From: Adiantum capillus-veneris
Lineage: Eukaryota; Streptophyta; Polypodiopsida; Polypodiales; Pteridaceae
Direction: 5' to 3'
Length of the DNA stretch: 64,000 bases
Assembly: GCA_014529385.2 (NCBI GenBank)
Contig: CM043960.1
Location: forward strand, 30,290,396 to 30,354,395
Shown piece by piece: positions 1-10,461 of this stretch. Position 1 is the stretch's first letter. Each line of letters begins with the position of its first letter. The notes under the pieces were generated by a model, which had not been told where the DNA came from, made no database searches, and worked only from the letters and a program-made list of their open reading frames with translations. Both the position numbers and the translations under genes were made by a program.

Positions 1-1446
1 GAGAATGTACACATAAGTCATCCATGTATATTTTGAGAAACAACCTTAAGTATTCTTTGAAAGCATGCGTCATCAGCCTCTGGAAGGTTGCGGGAGCATT
101 GGTTAGACCAAAAGGCATAACCCGATAAGCATAAATTCCCCATTCCGTTGCAAAAGCTGTTTTATGTTGATCTTCCAGTGCTATGGCTAGCTGGTTATAT
201 CCTGAAAAACCATCAAGAAAGGAGTATGCTGTTTTCCCTGATACACGCTCTAGAACATGATCAGTTATCGGCAGGGGATAATTGTCCCTGATTGTTGCAG
301 CATTCACTTTCTTTAAGTTGACACACACTCGGAGTTTTCCATTCTTCTTAGGTACTACCACAATCGGAGATACCCAATCGGTGTGTTCAATCTCGTATAT
401 GAATTCAACTTCCATTAGCTTATCTATCTCTTCCTTGATTCGCTTAGCAAAAGTATCATTATATGTGTATGGTCTCTGTCTGCTAGGCTTTGCGTCTTGG
501 TTCAGTGGGATTGAGTGTTGGCATATCGATGGGTCAACTCCCTTTAAGTCCTTATAAGACCATGCAAACACATCCCTGTACTCTCTGAGAAGACTCAAAA
601 GTCTCTCTTCCTCGCTTGGAGACAAATCTGTGGCTATGTACACCGGTCTAGGCGTCTCACCTGGAGCTGCTAAATCAACTTTTTTTGCATCCTCCGGTCC
701 GTCATAAGATTCGTTCTCCTTCCTCTCTCGAATAGGTGGAGTTAATATCACCTTCCTATCCTCTATTGTGAATTTCCTATAGTGAGAGGGAACATCCATG
801 TTTTCCTTGATTTTGACGGTTTCGTCCTCTCCACTCTCAATTTCTGTCGTCCAAACTTCCTTCAGAGTTTTCTTGAGCTCTCTGTACTTGTTTCTACGTT
901 CTAACTTGGACTCCGTGTATTCTCTGTTGCGCTTGTTCTTTTCTGATTTTTCTGTTTCAGTTTTCGTTCCATTCTTTTGAACTTGATTTCTTGAGCCTCT
1001 TTTGTCTTTTCGTAAGCTCTTTTGATCACTGCCTCTCATTCTTCCAGAAATCTTATCCTTAACACAATCTTCAGCCTTTACTAGCATTAGGAATTGATTT
1101 TTTCCTCTTATTCTAGGCATCGGATTGGTTCTAACCCCTTTTGTTTTTTTCTTTGCTCTATAGTGTTTCTGGCGTTGTTTAGTTTGGTTCGGAAAATCAT
1201 AAAATCGGACATCCGTTATAGTTTCTTCGTTTCCGCTTGAATTGTCCGTTGACTCGTTGTCTGCTTCATTTCCCCACTCAGGATGATCGGGAATGTCGTG
1301 AAACACCTCTTCTTCATCTTCCTTTTCCAGTGTATCGTTCTTTTCAGTTTCTTTTTCGAGTACAGTTCTCAACATGAAATACGGAACCACGTCGTACCCG
1401 TCCTTGTCGCAAAATTTCGTTGTGGGACCATCGGAATTGCACAAAC
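1..1446 (-). CDS. Gy-1 pol: reverse transcriptase, N-terminal part, open at window edge
   Basis: Translation of the minus strand is open from about 1446 to the left edge. After a charged linker (DFPNQ, Lys/Arg/Glu-rich), the segment around 700-370 contains DVFAWSYKDLKG and RQRPYTYND, the usual entry into gypsy RT. Then follow [45 protein letters not shown] and the catalytic YMDD near position 30. RT copies element RNA into DNA in cytoplasmic particles. The frame is offset by -1 from the gag-protease frame and overlaps its end. In Gy-2 the matching ATLDVC...TKFCDEEGYD stretch is in one frame, so the offset here is either an indel or a frameshift site. No stop is seen within the visible part. 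Confidence 0.85.
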
Positions 1447-4400
1447 ATCTAGGGTTGCTAGAATGTGTGTCCATTCTAATGGTTCAAACGTGTCCTCTGG
1501 AAAGGGTTCTCCTACATAAGTTTCGTCTTCGATAGCCCTTTCTAAAACACATTCTTCTCGTTTCAGACTTCCACATTTCGAAGCTCCACACATCCATAAC
1601 TCCTTGGGTTTACCTAACCAAGCTGGAAATTCGGATCCCGCCAAAGTAGCTGAATCAAACTCCTCTACCGGTGTTCGGTTCACATCTTTGTAGCTATGGT
1701 CTTTCAGGTTCACACGTGTAGTGGTTTCCATATTTCTCAAGTATATGTGGTCGTAGCCCCAATCTTGGACCATTTTCAACTGTCTCATGAATGGTCTTCC
1801 CAATATGATATCATAGTTATTCTCCTTGGCAAAATCGACAATAGCAAAAGTATGTTCGTATTCAATGCCGCAAGAAGTCACTACAACTTTCTCTAATAAC
1901 CCCATAGGTTTCTCCATGTGTCCATCTGCTAATTGGAGTTTCAACCTAGTCTTCCTTATTGCTGGTTTCCCCCATTTTTTCCAGATTTCTTTTGTAGCAA
2001 TGGCTACCCCAGCTCCGCTGTCTAGTATTGCCATCGTCTTCACTCCTTGGAAATCAACTGGTAAGGTTGTATTCCCCTCTTCACCTTCGCAATACTCTCC
2101 GACCTTGTTTAAGGGTACAGGCTTAGCGTTCTTTTGTGGCTTGCTCAGCTCTTGTATTCCCTCTTGCAGTCTCGATGTTGGGTCTTTTATCCCAAATTTC
2201 TCCAAGCATTTTCCTACAGTGGTCCACATATGTGGTCTTAGCCTCAAAAGCTCAGCTAGAGTGATAGTGCATGTCACTGGTGTTGACAAAATCTCTATCA
2301 ATCCTTGCGAGTCCATGACTTTTTCTGATGAGATTTTTCGTGAGGGAAGTTCTCTAATCTCGGATTTTGCTTCATACTCTCCTAAGTATGAAGGTAAGGT
2401 TTTCAGTGAATGAGGTTTGCTCTCCATTGTTCTAACAGAGCCCCCATCTCCCCAGTAAGATTGCAGATCCAAGTCCACTTGAGATCCTGCCTCAAATTCC
2501 ACTATGGGAGGATTCCTGATGTCCTTTTCCCAATTTGTCTGATTAGCTTGGCAACTTAGCTCGTTTGCAAAGTTTGCCTCTCTCACTTGTTTCCAAAATT
2601 CATTGTAATCCTCATCTTTTCCGTAAATCCTCTGTATGACTGGATGAAAACTCTCTATCTCCTGATCGGTTGTGTTCAATACTATGCGGTCATCCTTTTG
2701 TGTATTTTCAGGCTTTTGTGCACTGGGAGTCTTTTCAGCTACCCGTGAAACGATAGTCTCTTGCTGAATTGGGTTTTCCTTCCCACAATTCATTGTTTCT
2801 TTTGGTGGTTCTAATAAGGTTTGTGCAGTCTCGATCATTCTCTGGCACATTTCAAGTCTCTGCTGTCCCAATTCCGCGTTTGGGTATGTCATCCACCTCT
2901 GTTCTTGTGTTTGGTTGTTCTTTAACCTAGCTTCGTAAGCTCTCATCAGTGCGTCCAATGGTTTGTGTACTTTGTCGACTAGCACTGATCCCCCTGAGCT
3001 TAAGCTCGTTGTTTCTTTGATACTCTTTTGTTTCGTTCTTTCCGGGCTCATCTCTCGTTTCCCGTTTTGACTCTCAAGTTTTTCTAATCTAGCTTTAGTT
3101 TGCTTTAGTTCCTCGGCTAGAATAGCGTCTTCACGTTCTTTTCTCAACTTCATGCGTGCTTTTCTAGCTTTCCATGTGTTTTTCTGACTCCGCGGTCCTT
3201 GACTAACCACTTCAGTCGCTAACTTTCCCTTCTCAGGTTCTCTAGTGGTTTTCTTAGCTTGAGCTCTAGTAACAACTTGCGTTGGTATCAGAGTTTCATT
3301 TTCAGACCCACTGCTGGTAGGAATAGTTTCTAGCATATTCAATGTCGTCTTTTGCACTTTGTTTGGATTCTTTGAACAATCCTCAATGAAGTGAGTAACC
3401 CCACACTCAGTGCAATAAGCGTTAATTCTAATGATTTCCGTATGTGGGCAAACATTCATCAGATGGTCACCTCCACACTTGTAACAGGGTCCTAGTGCTG
3501 GTCTTGGTCCTACCTGATTCGTCCTTTGTGGATAGGATGGTCTCTGTCCTGCTAACCCTCCATGAGCTATGAACATCAATGTTCTTGCGTCCAAATTGTA
3601 TCTCTCTTCATCAGAAGCACTTGTAATTGTCGGTGTTCCAACATTCCCCATCATGCCCCATGGTTCTGGTTGTTTTGGTTCTTCTGGTGGGTAATACACT
3701 GTCGGAGACATGTGTGCACCCGATTCTTCATAATAGGCTTGAACAGGCACTAAGGCTTGTTCTTCCTGATTCTCTAAGGTTGGTGCATATCTAATGCCCA
3801 CTGGTCTTGCTCCTGGTAAAGGTGGTTGCTGTCCCAATACCGGTTGCGGTCTTTCTATCCCCATAGGTCCTGGTACATTTCCCGTTGGGTATCGAGGTAC
3901 TGGATGTATCTGAGGTGGTGCTAATTGAGCAGGTGGTGCATACTGGCGCTCCCTTACATACCCTTTGTTGTAATAGCACTCCTCTGTTGGATGATTTGTC
4001 CATTTTTGTTCAATAGCACACCATTTCAGTGTTTTTGGCAATGGTTTTTGGTATGGTGCCATCCTTTTTAGAGCATCTTCTATCATTTGCTCTACATTTG
4101 GCATGGTTGTTGTTTGAACATTCTTTTTAGTGGTAGTCTCGCTCGCTACGGAGGAGGAGCTACTGGATGCGAAATCTGTATCCGCTGACACCTCTCCATA
4201 AACCGTACAGTTATCCACTAAGTACAATGCTTCTCTCGTCACTTGCTCGAAACTTGTACAAGCTTTCAAGTGCAAGTCCTTCTTGAGAGTGTCGTTCCTT
4301 AGTCCCTCAATAAAGAGAACAGATAGTCTGTCATCTTGTGGTCGTTCACGTACTGGACATCTCTCAATGTATTGTTTGAAGCGAAGTGAAGCTTCCTTCA

Positions 4401-5865
4401 CTTTTTCGTGTTCTCTCTGTTTAAAAGCATATATTTGTGAGACCGTATTGTGCTTAATCCCTCGTTTTGAGAATTCCTCAGCAAACTCTCTCAGCAAATG
4501 GTCAATGTCATGGAATCCCCCTATGTTCAGTGGTTGAAACCATGTCAATGCCGTACCTTCTAGAGTAAGACCAAATCCCTCGTATTGTGTATGGAAATCT
4601 GTTATCTGCTTAGCTCTTAAGACTTGCTTAAAGAGTGACACATGGGCATACGGATCTCCTGAACCACCATACTTCTTTGGCATACACTTGGCTACTTGAG
4701 ATGGTCTCATACGTCTATGATCGGCTACCAATCTCATTGCTCCTGTGTCCCGGCTAAAGCTTTCTCTAGCATCATGGACTTCATGGGTTACCCTTGTCGG
4801 TTCCCCTGCTCTGAATCTACTACTAGGAGGTAAATGTGATGGTTCCGCTTCAAACCTTGGACCTGGAGTGGTATAGGTGGGGATTGGAACTGCACTACCT
4901 CGATTCGTCTCCATTGACTCTCTGGAATGTAATGATCCCATTGGTCCGGGCTTCGAGTACTGAGGTTGACTGAAAGAGTCAGCAACCTGCGTTCTTTGTC
5001 CTCCTGTTGTCATTGAGTTTTGCACTCCAGTTGTTGGTGCTAGTCTATGTGAGCTAGAAGTAACATAATACTGATGTAGTGGTCCCCCAAAGTATGTATA
5101 TCCTTCTAATTCTTTCTTGCCCATTGTTGAGTATTGCCTCCCATACTTGTCGTAAGCGGCAATTTTCACTTCCGATCCCTCTGTGTAGGTAAAGACATAG
5201 AGTCTTTTTTTGTCTGTCAACTCTCCGGTGTAGGGTTCTTCACATCTATAATAGAGATCTTGCTCCCCATTATTATATTTGTATAGCCCCACACAGATGT
5301 TATCAGTGTTGATCCTTGTAGTTTCATTCTCTCTTCTTAACCTCGCATTAGGGAAGTTCATTATTGGTGCTTTCTCCTCGAGTTCTTCATCTATTTTGGC
5401 TTTGGTGCCCATCAATCCCCACTTGTCCACAATGTTAGGGTTTAGGACTACCAAGTACATGGTACCCTCGTCATCTAGATATCTATCTCCGCTATAGCTC
5501 ACAGGCACTAAGTCCTTGAACTCACTAGGTCTATCTTCTATCTTTACACAATAGCGGTCCATTCCATCTTTGTAGATCTTTGCACCTTGCTCATTGTCGT
5601 ACTGATATTTTATGAACAATAGCTTCATTGTGGCGGAAGGGTTTGATGATCCTGCTGCCATATTTTCTCTGTTGTTCCTGTTCGAGTGTTCGGTGAAAAT
5701 CTTGTAAGACCTCTCCGAAGAAGTATCAGAAACACTTCCTTCAAAGATCGGCTCTAATGGTTGCACCCAACTTTGGTTTACACTTCCCTCGGTTGATATG
5801 ACACTTGCTGGTTCCCCTTGTTTTGGTTGATTATTCCGGAGATTCCTGCCCGATCTCAAATTCAT
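1369..5865 (-). CDS. Gy-1 gag-protease polyprotein
   Basis: A single uninterrupted frame of about 1,500 codons. The frame is open upstream of the first ATG, but the start is placed at the ATG of MNLRSGR because Gy-2 has the same N-terminus (MNLRSGRLYQ) after its own ATG. Numbering from 5904, a retrotransposon gag (capsid) domain lies at about residues 400-560 (YGGSGDPYAHVSLF, LTWFQPLN, YIERCP). Two compact zinc knuckles lie at about 805-845 (CYKCGGDHLMNVC and CTECGVTHFIEDC; the Cys-Cys-His-Cys spacing is shortened to C-x2-C-x3-H-x4-C). A retropepsin domain has the active-site D-S-G-A near residue 1295 and the flap partner YDIILGRPF. Gag forms the particle; protease cleaves the polyprotein. 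It ends in TGA at 1371-1369, inside the start of the pol frame. Confidence 0.93.
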   Translation of the reverse strand: MNLRSGRNLRNNQPKQGEPASVISTEGSVNQSWVQPLEPIFEGSVSDTSSERSYKIFTEHSNRNNRENMAAGSSNPSATMKLLFIKYQYDNEQGAKIYKDGMDRYCVKIEDRPSEFKDLVPVSYSGDRYLDDEGTMYLVVLNPNIVDKWGLMGTKAKIDEELEEKAPIMNFPNARLRRENETTRINTDNICVGLYKYNNGEQDLYYRCEEPYTGELTDKKRLYVFTYTEGSEVKIAAYDKYGRQYSTMGKKELEGYTYFGGPLHQYYVTSSSHRLAPTTGVQNSMTTGGQRTQVADSFSQPQYSKPGPMGSLHSRESMETNRGSAVPIPTYTTPGPRFEAEPSHLPPSSRFRAGEPTRVTHEVHDARESFSRDTGAMRLVADHRRMRPSQVAKCMPKKYGGSGDPYAHVSLFKQVLRAKQITDFHTQYEGFGLTLEGTALTWFQPLNIGGFHDIDHLLREFAEEFSKRGIKHNTVSQIYAFKQREHEKVKEASLRFKQYIERCPVRERPQDDRLSVLFIEGLRNDTLKKDLHLKACTSFEQVTREALYLVDNCTVYGEVSADTDFASSSSSSVASETTTKKNVQTTTMPNVEQMIEDALKRMAPYQKPLPKTLKWCAIEQKWTNHPTEECYYNKGYVRERQYAPPAQLAPPQIHPVPRYPTGNVPGPMGIERPQPVLGQQPPLPGARPVGIRYAPTLENQEEQALVPVQAYYEESGAHMSPTVYYPPEEPKQPEPWGMMGNVGTPTITSASDEERYNLDARTLMFIAHGGLAGQRPSYPQRTNQVGPRPALGPCYKCGGDHLMNVCPHTEIIRINAYCTECGVTHFIEDCSKNPNKVQKTTLNMLETIPTSSGSENETLIPTQVVTRAQAKKTTREPEKGKLATEVVSQGPRSQKNTWKARKARMKLRKEREDAILAEELKQTKARLEKLESQNGKREMSPERTKQKSIKETTSLSSGGSVLVDKVHKPLDALMRAYEARLKNNQTQEQRWMTYPNAELGQQRLEMCQRMIETAQTLLEPPKETMNCGKENPIQQETIVSRVAEKTPSAQKPENTQKDDRIVLNTTDQEIESFHPVIQRIYGKDEDYNEFWKQVREANFANELSCQANQTNWEKDIRNPPIVEFEAGSQVDLDLQSYWGDGGSVRTMESKPHSLKTLPSYLGEYEAKSEIRELPSRKISSEKVMDSQGLIEILSTPVTCTITLAELLRLRPHMWTTVGKCLEKFGIKDPTSRLQEGIQELSKPQKNAKPVPLNKVGEYCEGEEGNTTLPVDFQGVKTMAILDSGAGVAIATKEIWKKWGKPAIRKTRLKLQLADGHMEKPMGLLEKVVVTSCGIEYEHTFAIVDFAKENNYDIILGRPFMRQLKMVQDWGYDHIYLRNMETTTRVNLKDHSYKDVNRTPVEEFDSATLAGSEFPAWLGKPKELWMCGASKCGSLKREECVLERAIEDETYVGEPFPEDTFEPLEWTHILATLDVCAIPMVPQRNFATRTGTTWFRISC

Positions 5866-6029
5866 CAATTCCCCTAAAGGACTGTAACTTTTCCGTCTCG
5901 GCAATTTGTTTTCCCCAAGTTTTTGTGGTCAGAATTGATCCAAACTGACTGATACTTGGTCAATTGTTTAATCTTGTCAGTTGGACAACTTCTGTTTCAT
6001 CAAGTGAGAATTTTGTCGCAGTTATGCTG

Positions 6030-6061
6030 AAAAAGACATTATACGCGTATGATGTCTTTTT
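6030..6061. repeat. Gy-1 leader palindrome, copy 1
   Basis: A 32-bp inverted repeat around ATACGCGTAT with one mismatched pair (6040 and 6051), flanked by A-run and T-run arms ending in AAAAAGACAT / ATGTCTTTTT. Confidence 0.9.
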
Positions 6062-6316
6062 TTCACAGATTTTGACTATTTTGGTTATGGTCACTCTCAG
6101 TGGCCCCTTTATGCTCTGTTCACTCACAAAATTCAGTTTGAACTCTGTTTGAGCAAGTTATGGCTAATTTAGGCTTTTCTTGGCAATTTTTCGCTTTTGA
6201 CTTGTTTTTTGGGTCAATTGTGATCCAAATGGAATGAAACTTGAAATATAACCTCTAGACAGCTATTACAATGGATCCGTGTTAGCAAAGTATCAAAATA
6301 TGTCCAAAATTAGGTC

Positions 6317-6344
6317 AAAGACATTATACGCGTATGATGTCTTT
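6317..6344. repeat. Gy-1 leader palindrome, copy 2
   Basis: A 28-bp inverted repeat, AAAGACAT ... ATGTCTTT around ATACGCGTAT, with the same single mismatched pair as copy 1. Confidence 0.9.
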
Positions 6345-6440
6345 TTCATCAATTTGGGTCCAAACTTGATATTTATGCTTCCTACAGTGCCTGTAACAAT
6401 CTTGTCAAGTCAGATATCAAAATTAAGCAGTGGATGTGCC

Positions 6441-6470
6441 AAAAGACATTATACGTGTATGATGTCTTTT
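6441..6470. repeat. Gy-1 leader palindrome, copy 3
   Basis: A 30-bp inverted repeat, AAAAGACAT ... ATGTCTTTT, with the centre changed to ACGTGT. The change looks like a C-to-T transition at the central CG. Confidence 0.88.
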
Positions 6471-6731
6471 GTCCCAGATTTTGACTATTTTTGGTTTTAA
6501 GCCTTCTCCAATGTTTATAATTGAGTTTCAAGTGTTTTTGTCAGGTTTGAATGTAAAAACAAGATTTGAATCCAAAATTTCCTATTCTTTGCGTTTCTTG
6601 GACTCCGACTTGTCTTTTTGGGTTTCTTTGAGTGTTAATGCTCTTGTTTTAAGTTGATCTTAGGGTAAAACCCCCCTTCTAAACACTCTGGCAATGTCAA
6701 ATTTTCAATTTTAGTTTCTGTTTAGGTCCTA

Positions 6732-6755
6732 AGACATCATACGCGTATGATGTCT
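6732..6755. repeat. Gy-1 leader palindrome, copy 4 (perfect)
   Basis: A perfect 24-bp palindrome. The inner 20 bases are ACATCATACGCGTATGATGT, flanked by AG and CT. Confidence 0.92.
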
Positions 6756-7275
6756 AAAGTTGCAGATTTCCAGTTTTTCAGCACAGAACTCTTCCAATAG
6801 CTCTTTTAAGTGCTCAGCAACAATCAGTTACACAGAAAATTTTTCTGAACTTTGTTTATTGCATATTTCACTACCAAAGCGACTTTTTCAGTGATCTAAC
6901 ATGCAATCAAACACATCAAGCAAATAGAACACCAATTGATAGCTCTAGATCAGCATCAAATCAGGCCCTACCTAAGCTACTTCTAATCATAAAATGGATT
7001 TTTTGCAATTGAAAATATAAAGAGATTTACTACCACACAAGGAGTAGCAAATGCTTTTTATGTCAACAACCACTTAAACACCATCAAAAACAATCTAATC
7101 TAAGCTAAACTAAAAATACTGTCAACACGGAAGACCCAGGAATACCCCACTTCCTAGTATCTCTCGAGACCTTCGGAGTCCACCACTCCTAGATCTTTTC
7201 TAACTAAAGTATACAAAGTAGTTTATACGACTCACCTCGTAGGATTAGTCTAAGGTCACCTACTTAGGGCTCTCG

Positions 7276-7293
7276 TCCCCGGCAGTGGCGCCA
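7276..7293 (-). promoter_or_regulatory. Gy-1 primer binding site (tRNA-Asp type)
   Basis: The minus strand reads TGGCGCCACTGCCGGGGA two bases inside the LTR end. It differs at two positions from the exact complement of the tRNA-Asp 3' end that Gy-2 carries (TGGCGCCGTTGCCGGGGA). Confidence 0.85.
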
Positions 7294-7919
7294 AATGTTA
7301 AGGCGGTTACGCCGCTAGCGGAAGCTAAATAGCGAGAACTCAACCAACAACAGAATTTTTCAGACGAGGACGGAGCTTGACCCGTAGGCGCATGGAAACA
7401 ACTAGGTGGGTGTCAAATCACCTACTCGACCTTCTAATGACAATCACTACTAAGGAAATCAAATCTAAGTTCTAAAATACGCAAGTGACTGAAATCCGTA
7501 CTACGAACGAATGCTATACGAAACAAGATCTAGAATCATTGAATCGATCTCAAACTCAAGGGGAAGTCTATACACTAGGTAAGAACAACACCCTAAAGAC
7601 TTGAACTGTAAAATCAACCTATAACCACTCCGTGCGGTAAACGCGTATGAAGACAGGCCGAAAAATACAGCTGACCAAAACTTGACCCCGATGGTACTAA
7701 TGTGTAGCTCTACTCGTTGTGGTTCTATAGATATGCTGCACGCTCTATTCCGACACACGAGTTGGAAGAAAACTCACACCGAAGATCGTAGGAACTTACC
7801 ACACATAGAAGCCGATAGCGCGCACTCTTGGTATCTGTGCGTAGCTCTCACCGTTGCTAACACAATGGTGGTGTCTCTTCTCCAATGGCGGCCCCGTAGC
7901 CCGCGTAGCAAGAAGATAA

Positions 7920-7921
<2 letters not shown>

Positions 7922-8014
<93 letters not shown>
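7922..8014. repeat. (CT)n microsatellite inside the Gy-1 LTR
   Basis: An uninterrupted dinucleotide tract of about 93 bp. Read on the element's own strand it is a GA tract upstream or near the transcribed start region. Confidence 0.97.
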
Positions 8015-8016
<2 letters not shown>

Positions 8017-8084
8017 ACACAGTCACGGCGCTCAAAAACTCACTTTGATTAATAATTGAATCTGCCTTAGGTTACAAAACTTTG

Positions 8085-8095
8085 GCTTATATACC
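8085..8095 (-). promoter_or_regulatory. Gy-1 LTR TATA box
   Basis: The minus strand reads GGTATATAAGC, a good plant TATA box inside the LTR. It is the expected promoter for transcription to lower coordinates. Confidence 0.6.
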
Positions 8096-8303
8096 TCAGC
8101 CTTGGAGGTGAGAACATCTCTAATTATTTACATCAGCAGGTGAAATTACTTCGGGATTACAAGCTGGAAACTCAATTGAGTCCCGTTACTTAATGAATGG
8201 CTCAAATCAAAATTAATGTCGGAAAGACATTTATTACAATCAATGGTTACAAAATGATGGGTGTGAGCAAAAATGTGGGTGTGATCCTCTGCTGGCTCAA
8301 CAA

Positions 8304-10451
8304 CACCCTATGGCCCTTGGCCCATAGGATCTCTCATGAGAATAGAGGGTTCATAGTATCACTCATGAGAATAGAGGGAAACCTATGGCACGAGACTTAG
8401 ATGGTGGCCTAGGTGTCAATGTAAAGGCTCTAAAAGATTATTTCGGCCATTCAAGGACACTGTCATGGACACCATGACATCCCTAGGGCCATAGGATCTC
8501 TCATTACAATAGAGGGAAACCTATGGCACTTGAGCTTATACATTGGCTCCCTATGGCCATAGGGTCATAGGATCTCTCATCATAATAGAGATAAACATAT
8601 GGCCCTAGTGCTAGAGGGTGGTATAGGTGTCATTGTAAAAGCTCTACAAGAGCATTTAGGCCATTCATGGGCACCTACATGGGCACCATGATAGCCCTAT
8701 GGCAATAGCATCTCTTATTGGAATAGAGAGAAACATATGGCCCTTGAGCTTAAATATCAGCACCCTATGGCCCTAGGGCCATACAATCTTTCATCAAAAT
8801 AGAGAGAAACCTATGGCCCTATGCCCAAAGGGTGGCCTAGGTTTCAATCTAGAAGCCCTCCAAAAGCATTTAGGACTTTAAAGGAAACCTACATGGGTAA
8901 AATGGCAGCCCTAGGTCCATAGGATCTCTCATTACAATAGAGGGCAACCGATGACCCTTGAGCTTATACATTAGCACCTTCTCATGAGAATAGAGGGAAA
9001 CTTATGTACCTAGTGCCAAAGGGTGGCCTAGTTATTAATGTAGAAGCTCTCAAAGAGCATTAGGCCATTCAAGGGCACCCACATGGGCAACATGGTGGCC
9101 CTATGGCCCTCGGGACATAAGATCTCCCATTAAAAGATAAGGAAACCTATGGCCCTTGGGCTTATACATTGGCACTCCTAGGGCCATAGGATCTCGTATT
9201 AGAATAGAGGCCAAACTATGACCCTAGGTCAAAATGGTGGAAGAGGTATCAATGTTAAACCTCTCAAAGAGCATTTAGGCCATTTAAGGGCACCTACATG
9301 GGCATCATGGCAAGCCTATGGACATAGGATCTCTCACGAAAATAGAGGGCAATCTATGGCGCTTGAGCTTATACATTAGCACCCTATGGCCCTAGGGCCA
9401 TAATATCTCTCACTAGTAAAGGGAAACATATGGCCCGAGGGCCAGAGGGTGGCATAGATGTTAATGTAAAAGCTCTCAAAGAGAATTTAGACCATTTAAG
9501 GTCACCTACATGGGCACCATTGCAGCGCTATGTACTTACGGCCATAGGATATGTCACTGGAATAGAGGGAAACCTATGGCCCTTGAGCTTATATATTGGA
9601 ACCTTATGGACCAAGCGGCCATAAGGTTCCTCATCAAGGGCACCTACATGTGCATCATGATAGTCTTATGGCCCTAGGGCCATAGGATTTCTCATCAAGG
9701 GTACCTACATGCACACCATGGTAGCCCTATGGCCCTAGGGACATAGGATCTCTCATTACAATAGAGGGCAACCTATGGCCCTTGAGCTTATACATTGGCA
9801 TGCTTTGGCTCTGGGGCCATAGGATCTCTCATGAGAGTAGGGGGCAACCTATGTCCCTAGGGCTAGATGGTGGCCTAGGTGTCAATGTAAAATCTCTCAA
9901 AGAGCATTTACGTCATTCAAAGGCCCCTACGTGGGCACCATGGCAGCCCTATGGTCCTAGAGCCATAGGATCTCTCATCACAGTAGAGTGCAACCTATTG
10001 CCCTTGAGCTTATACATTGGCACACTCTCATCTGAATAGAGAGCAACCTATGGCCCTAGGGCAAGGGGGTGGCTTAGGTGTCAATGTAAAATCTCTCAAA
10101 GAGTATCTAGGCCATGCAACGAAACCTACATGGGCACCATGACAGCCCTATGGCCCTAGTGGCATAGGATCTTTTTTTACAATAGAGGGAAATGTATGTC
10201 ACTTATGCTTATACATTGGCACACTATGGCTCTAGGGCCATAGGAACTATCTTGAGAATAGAGGGCAACCTATGGCCCTGGGGCCAGATGGTGGCCTAGG
10301 TCTCAATGTAAAATCTCTCAAAGAGCATGGCCCTGAAGCTCATACATTGGCATCCTCTCATCAGAATAAAGTACAACCTATGGCCCTAGAGTCAAAGGGT
10401 GGCCTAGGTGTTAATGTAAAGCTCTTAAACAACATTTAGGCCATTTATGGG
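8304..10451. repeat. Satellite A: tandem array, unit about 213 bp
   Basis: About ten diverged units. The phrase GAGCATTTAGGCCATTCAAGG recurs near 8440, 8653, 8873, 9056, 9271, 9483, 9904, 10100 and 10432, mostly 185-218 bp apart. Each unit has about two copies of a palindromic core, at best CTATGGCCCTAGGGCCATAG, followed by ATCTCTCATNAGAATAGAGGG. No coding potential: the ORFs in it are short and not shared between units. The array abuts the Gy-1 LTR on the left and a Gy-3-type LTR on the right. Confidence 0.92.
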
Positions 10452-10461
10452 GCTCCCCAAA

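Larger units (their letters stand above)
5866..7275 (-). other. Gy-1 leader (5' untranslated region with repeated palindromes)
   Basis: This 1.4-kb stretch between primer binding site and gag holds no convincing gene. It carries four copies of a long palindrome centred on ACGCGT, at centres near 6045, 6330, 6455 and 6743, embedded in loosely repeated sequence (CAGATTTTGACTATTTT follows copies 1 and 3). Leaders of LTR elements normally hold packaging and dimerisation signals. Whether these palindromes do so is inference. Confidence 0.85.
1..8303 (-). mobile_element. Gy-1: Ty3/gypsy LTR retrotransposon, 5' part
   Basis: On the minus strand, read from right to left, the order is 5' LTR, primer binding site complementary to tRNA-Asp, a 1.4-kb leader, a long gag-protease frame, then pol up to reverse transcriptase, which is cut by the window edge. 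The RT signature (YMDDLCVHS, AYSFLDGFSGYNQ) and the tRNA-Asp primer recall the plant Athila/Tat group; that placement is from family knowledge. The coding part is nearly undamaged, with one frame break between protease and pol. The 3' LTR lies outside the window, so the target duplication cannot be checked. It is closely related to Gy-2 at 47-63 kb. Confidence 0.9.
7296..8303 (-). repeat. Gy-1 5' LTR
   Basis: It starts next to the primer site with TGTTAAGG (plus strand) and runs to about CTCAACA at 8303, giving TGTT...AACA ends like the other gypsy LTRs here. The far boundary is set by the start of satellite A and the terminal motif, so it may be off by a few bases. It includes a TATA box and a long (TC)n tract. 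The partner LTR is outside the window. Confidence 0.75.

Noticed and set aside
282-557. Plus-strand ORF at the left edge
   Set aside because: It is antisense to the Gy-1 reverse transcriptase. Other plus-strand ORFs in 798-5497 are antisense to gag-protease in the same way.
3562-3753. Small Cys/Trp-rich plus-strand ORF
   Set aside because: It is antisense to the Gy-1 gag zinc-knuckle region.
7796-8059. ORFs reading Ser-Leu or Arg-Glu dipeptides
   Set aside because: They are translations of the (CT)n tract. The same applies to 12641-13196 and 46305-46800.
9430-10039. ORFs within satellite A
   Set aside because: The frames are not conserved between satellite units.
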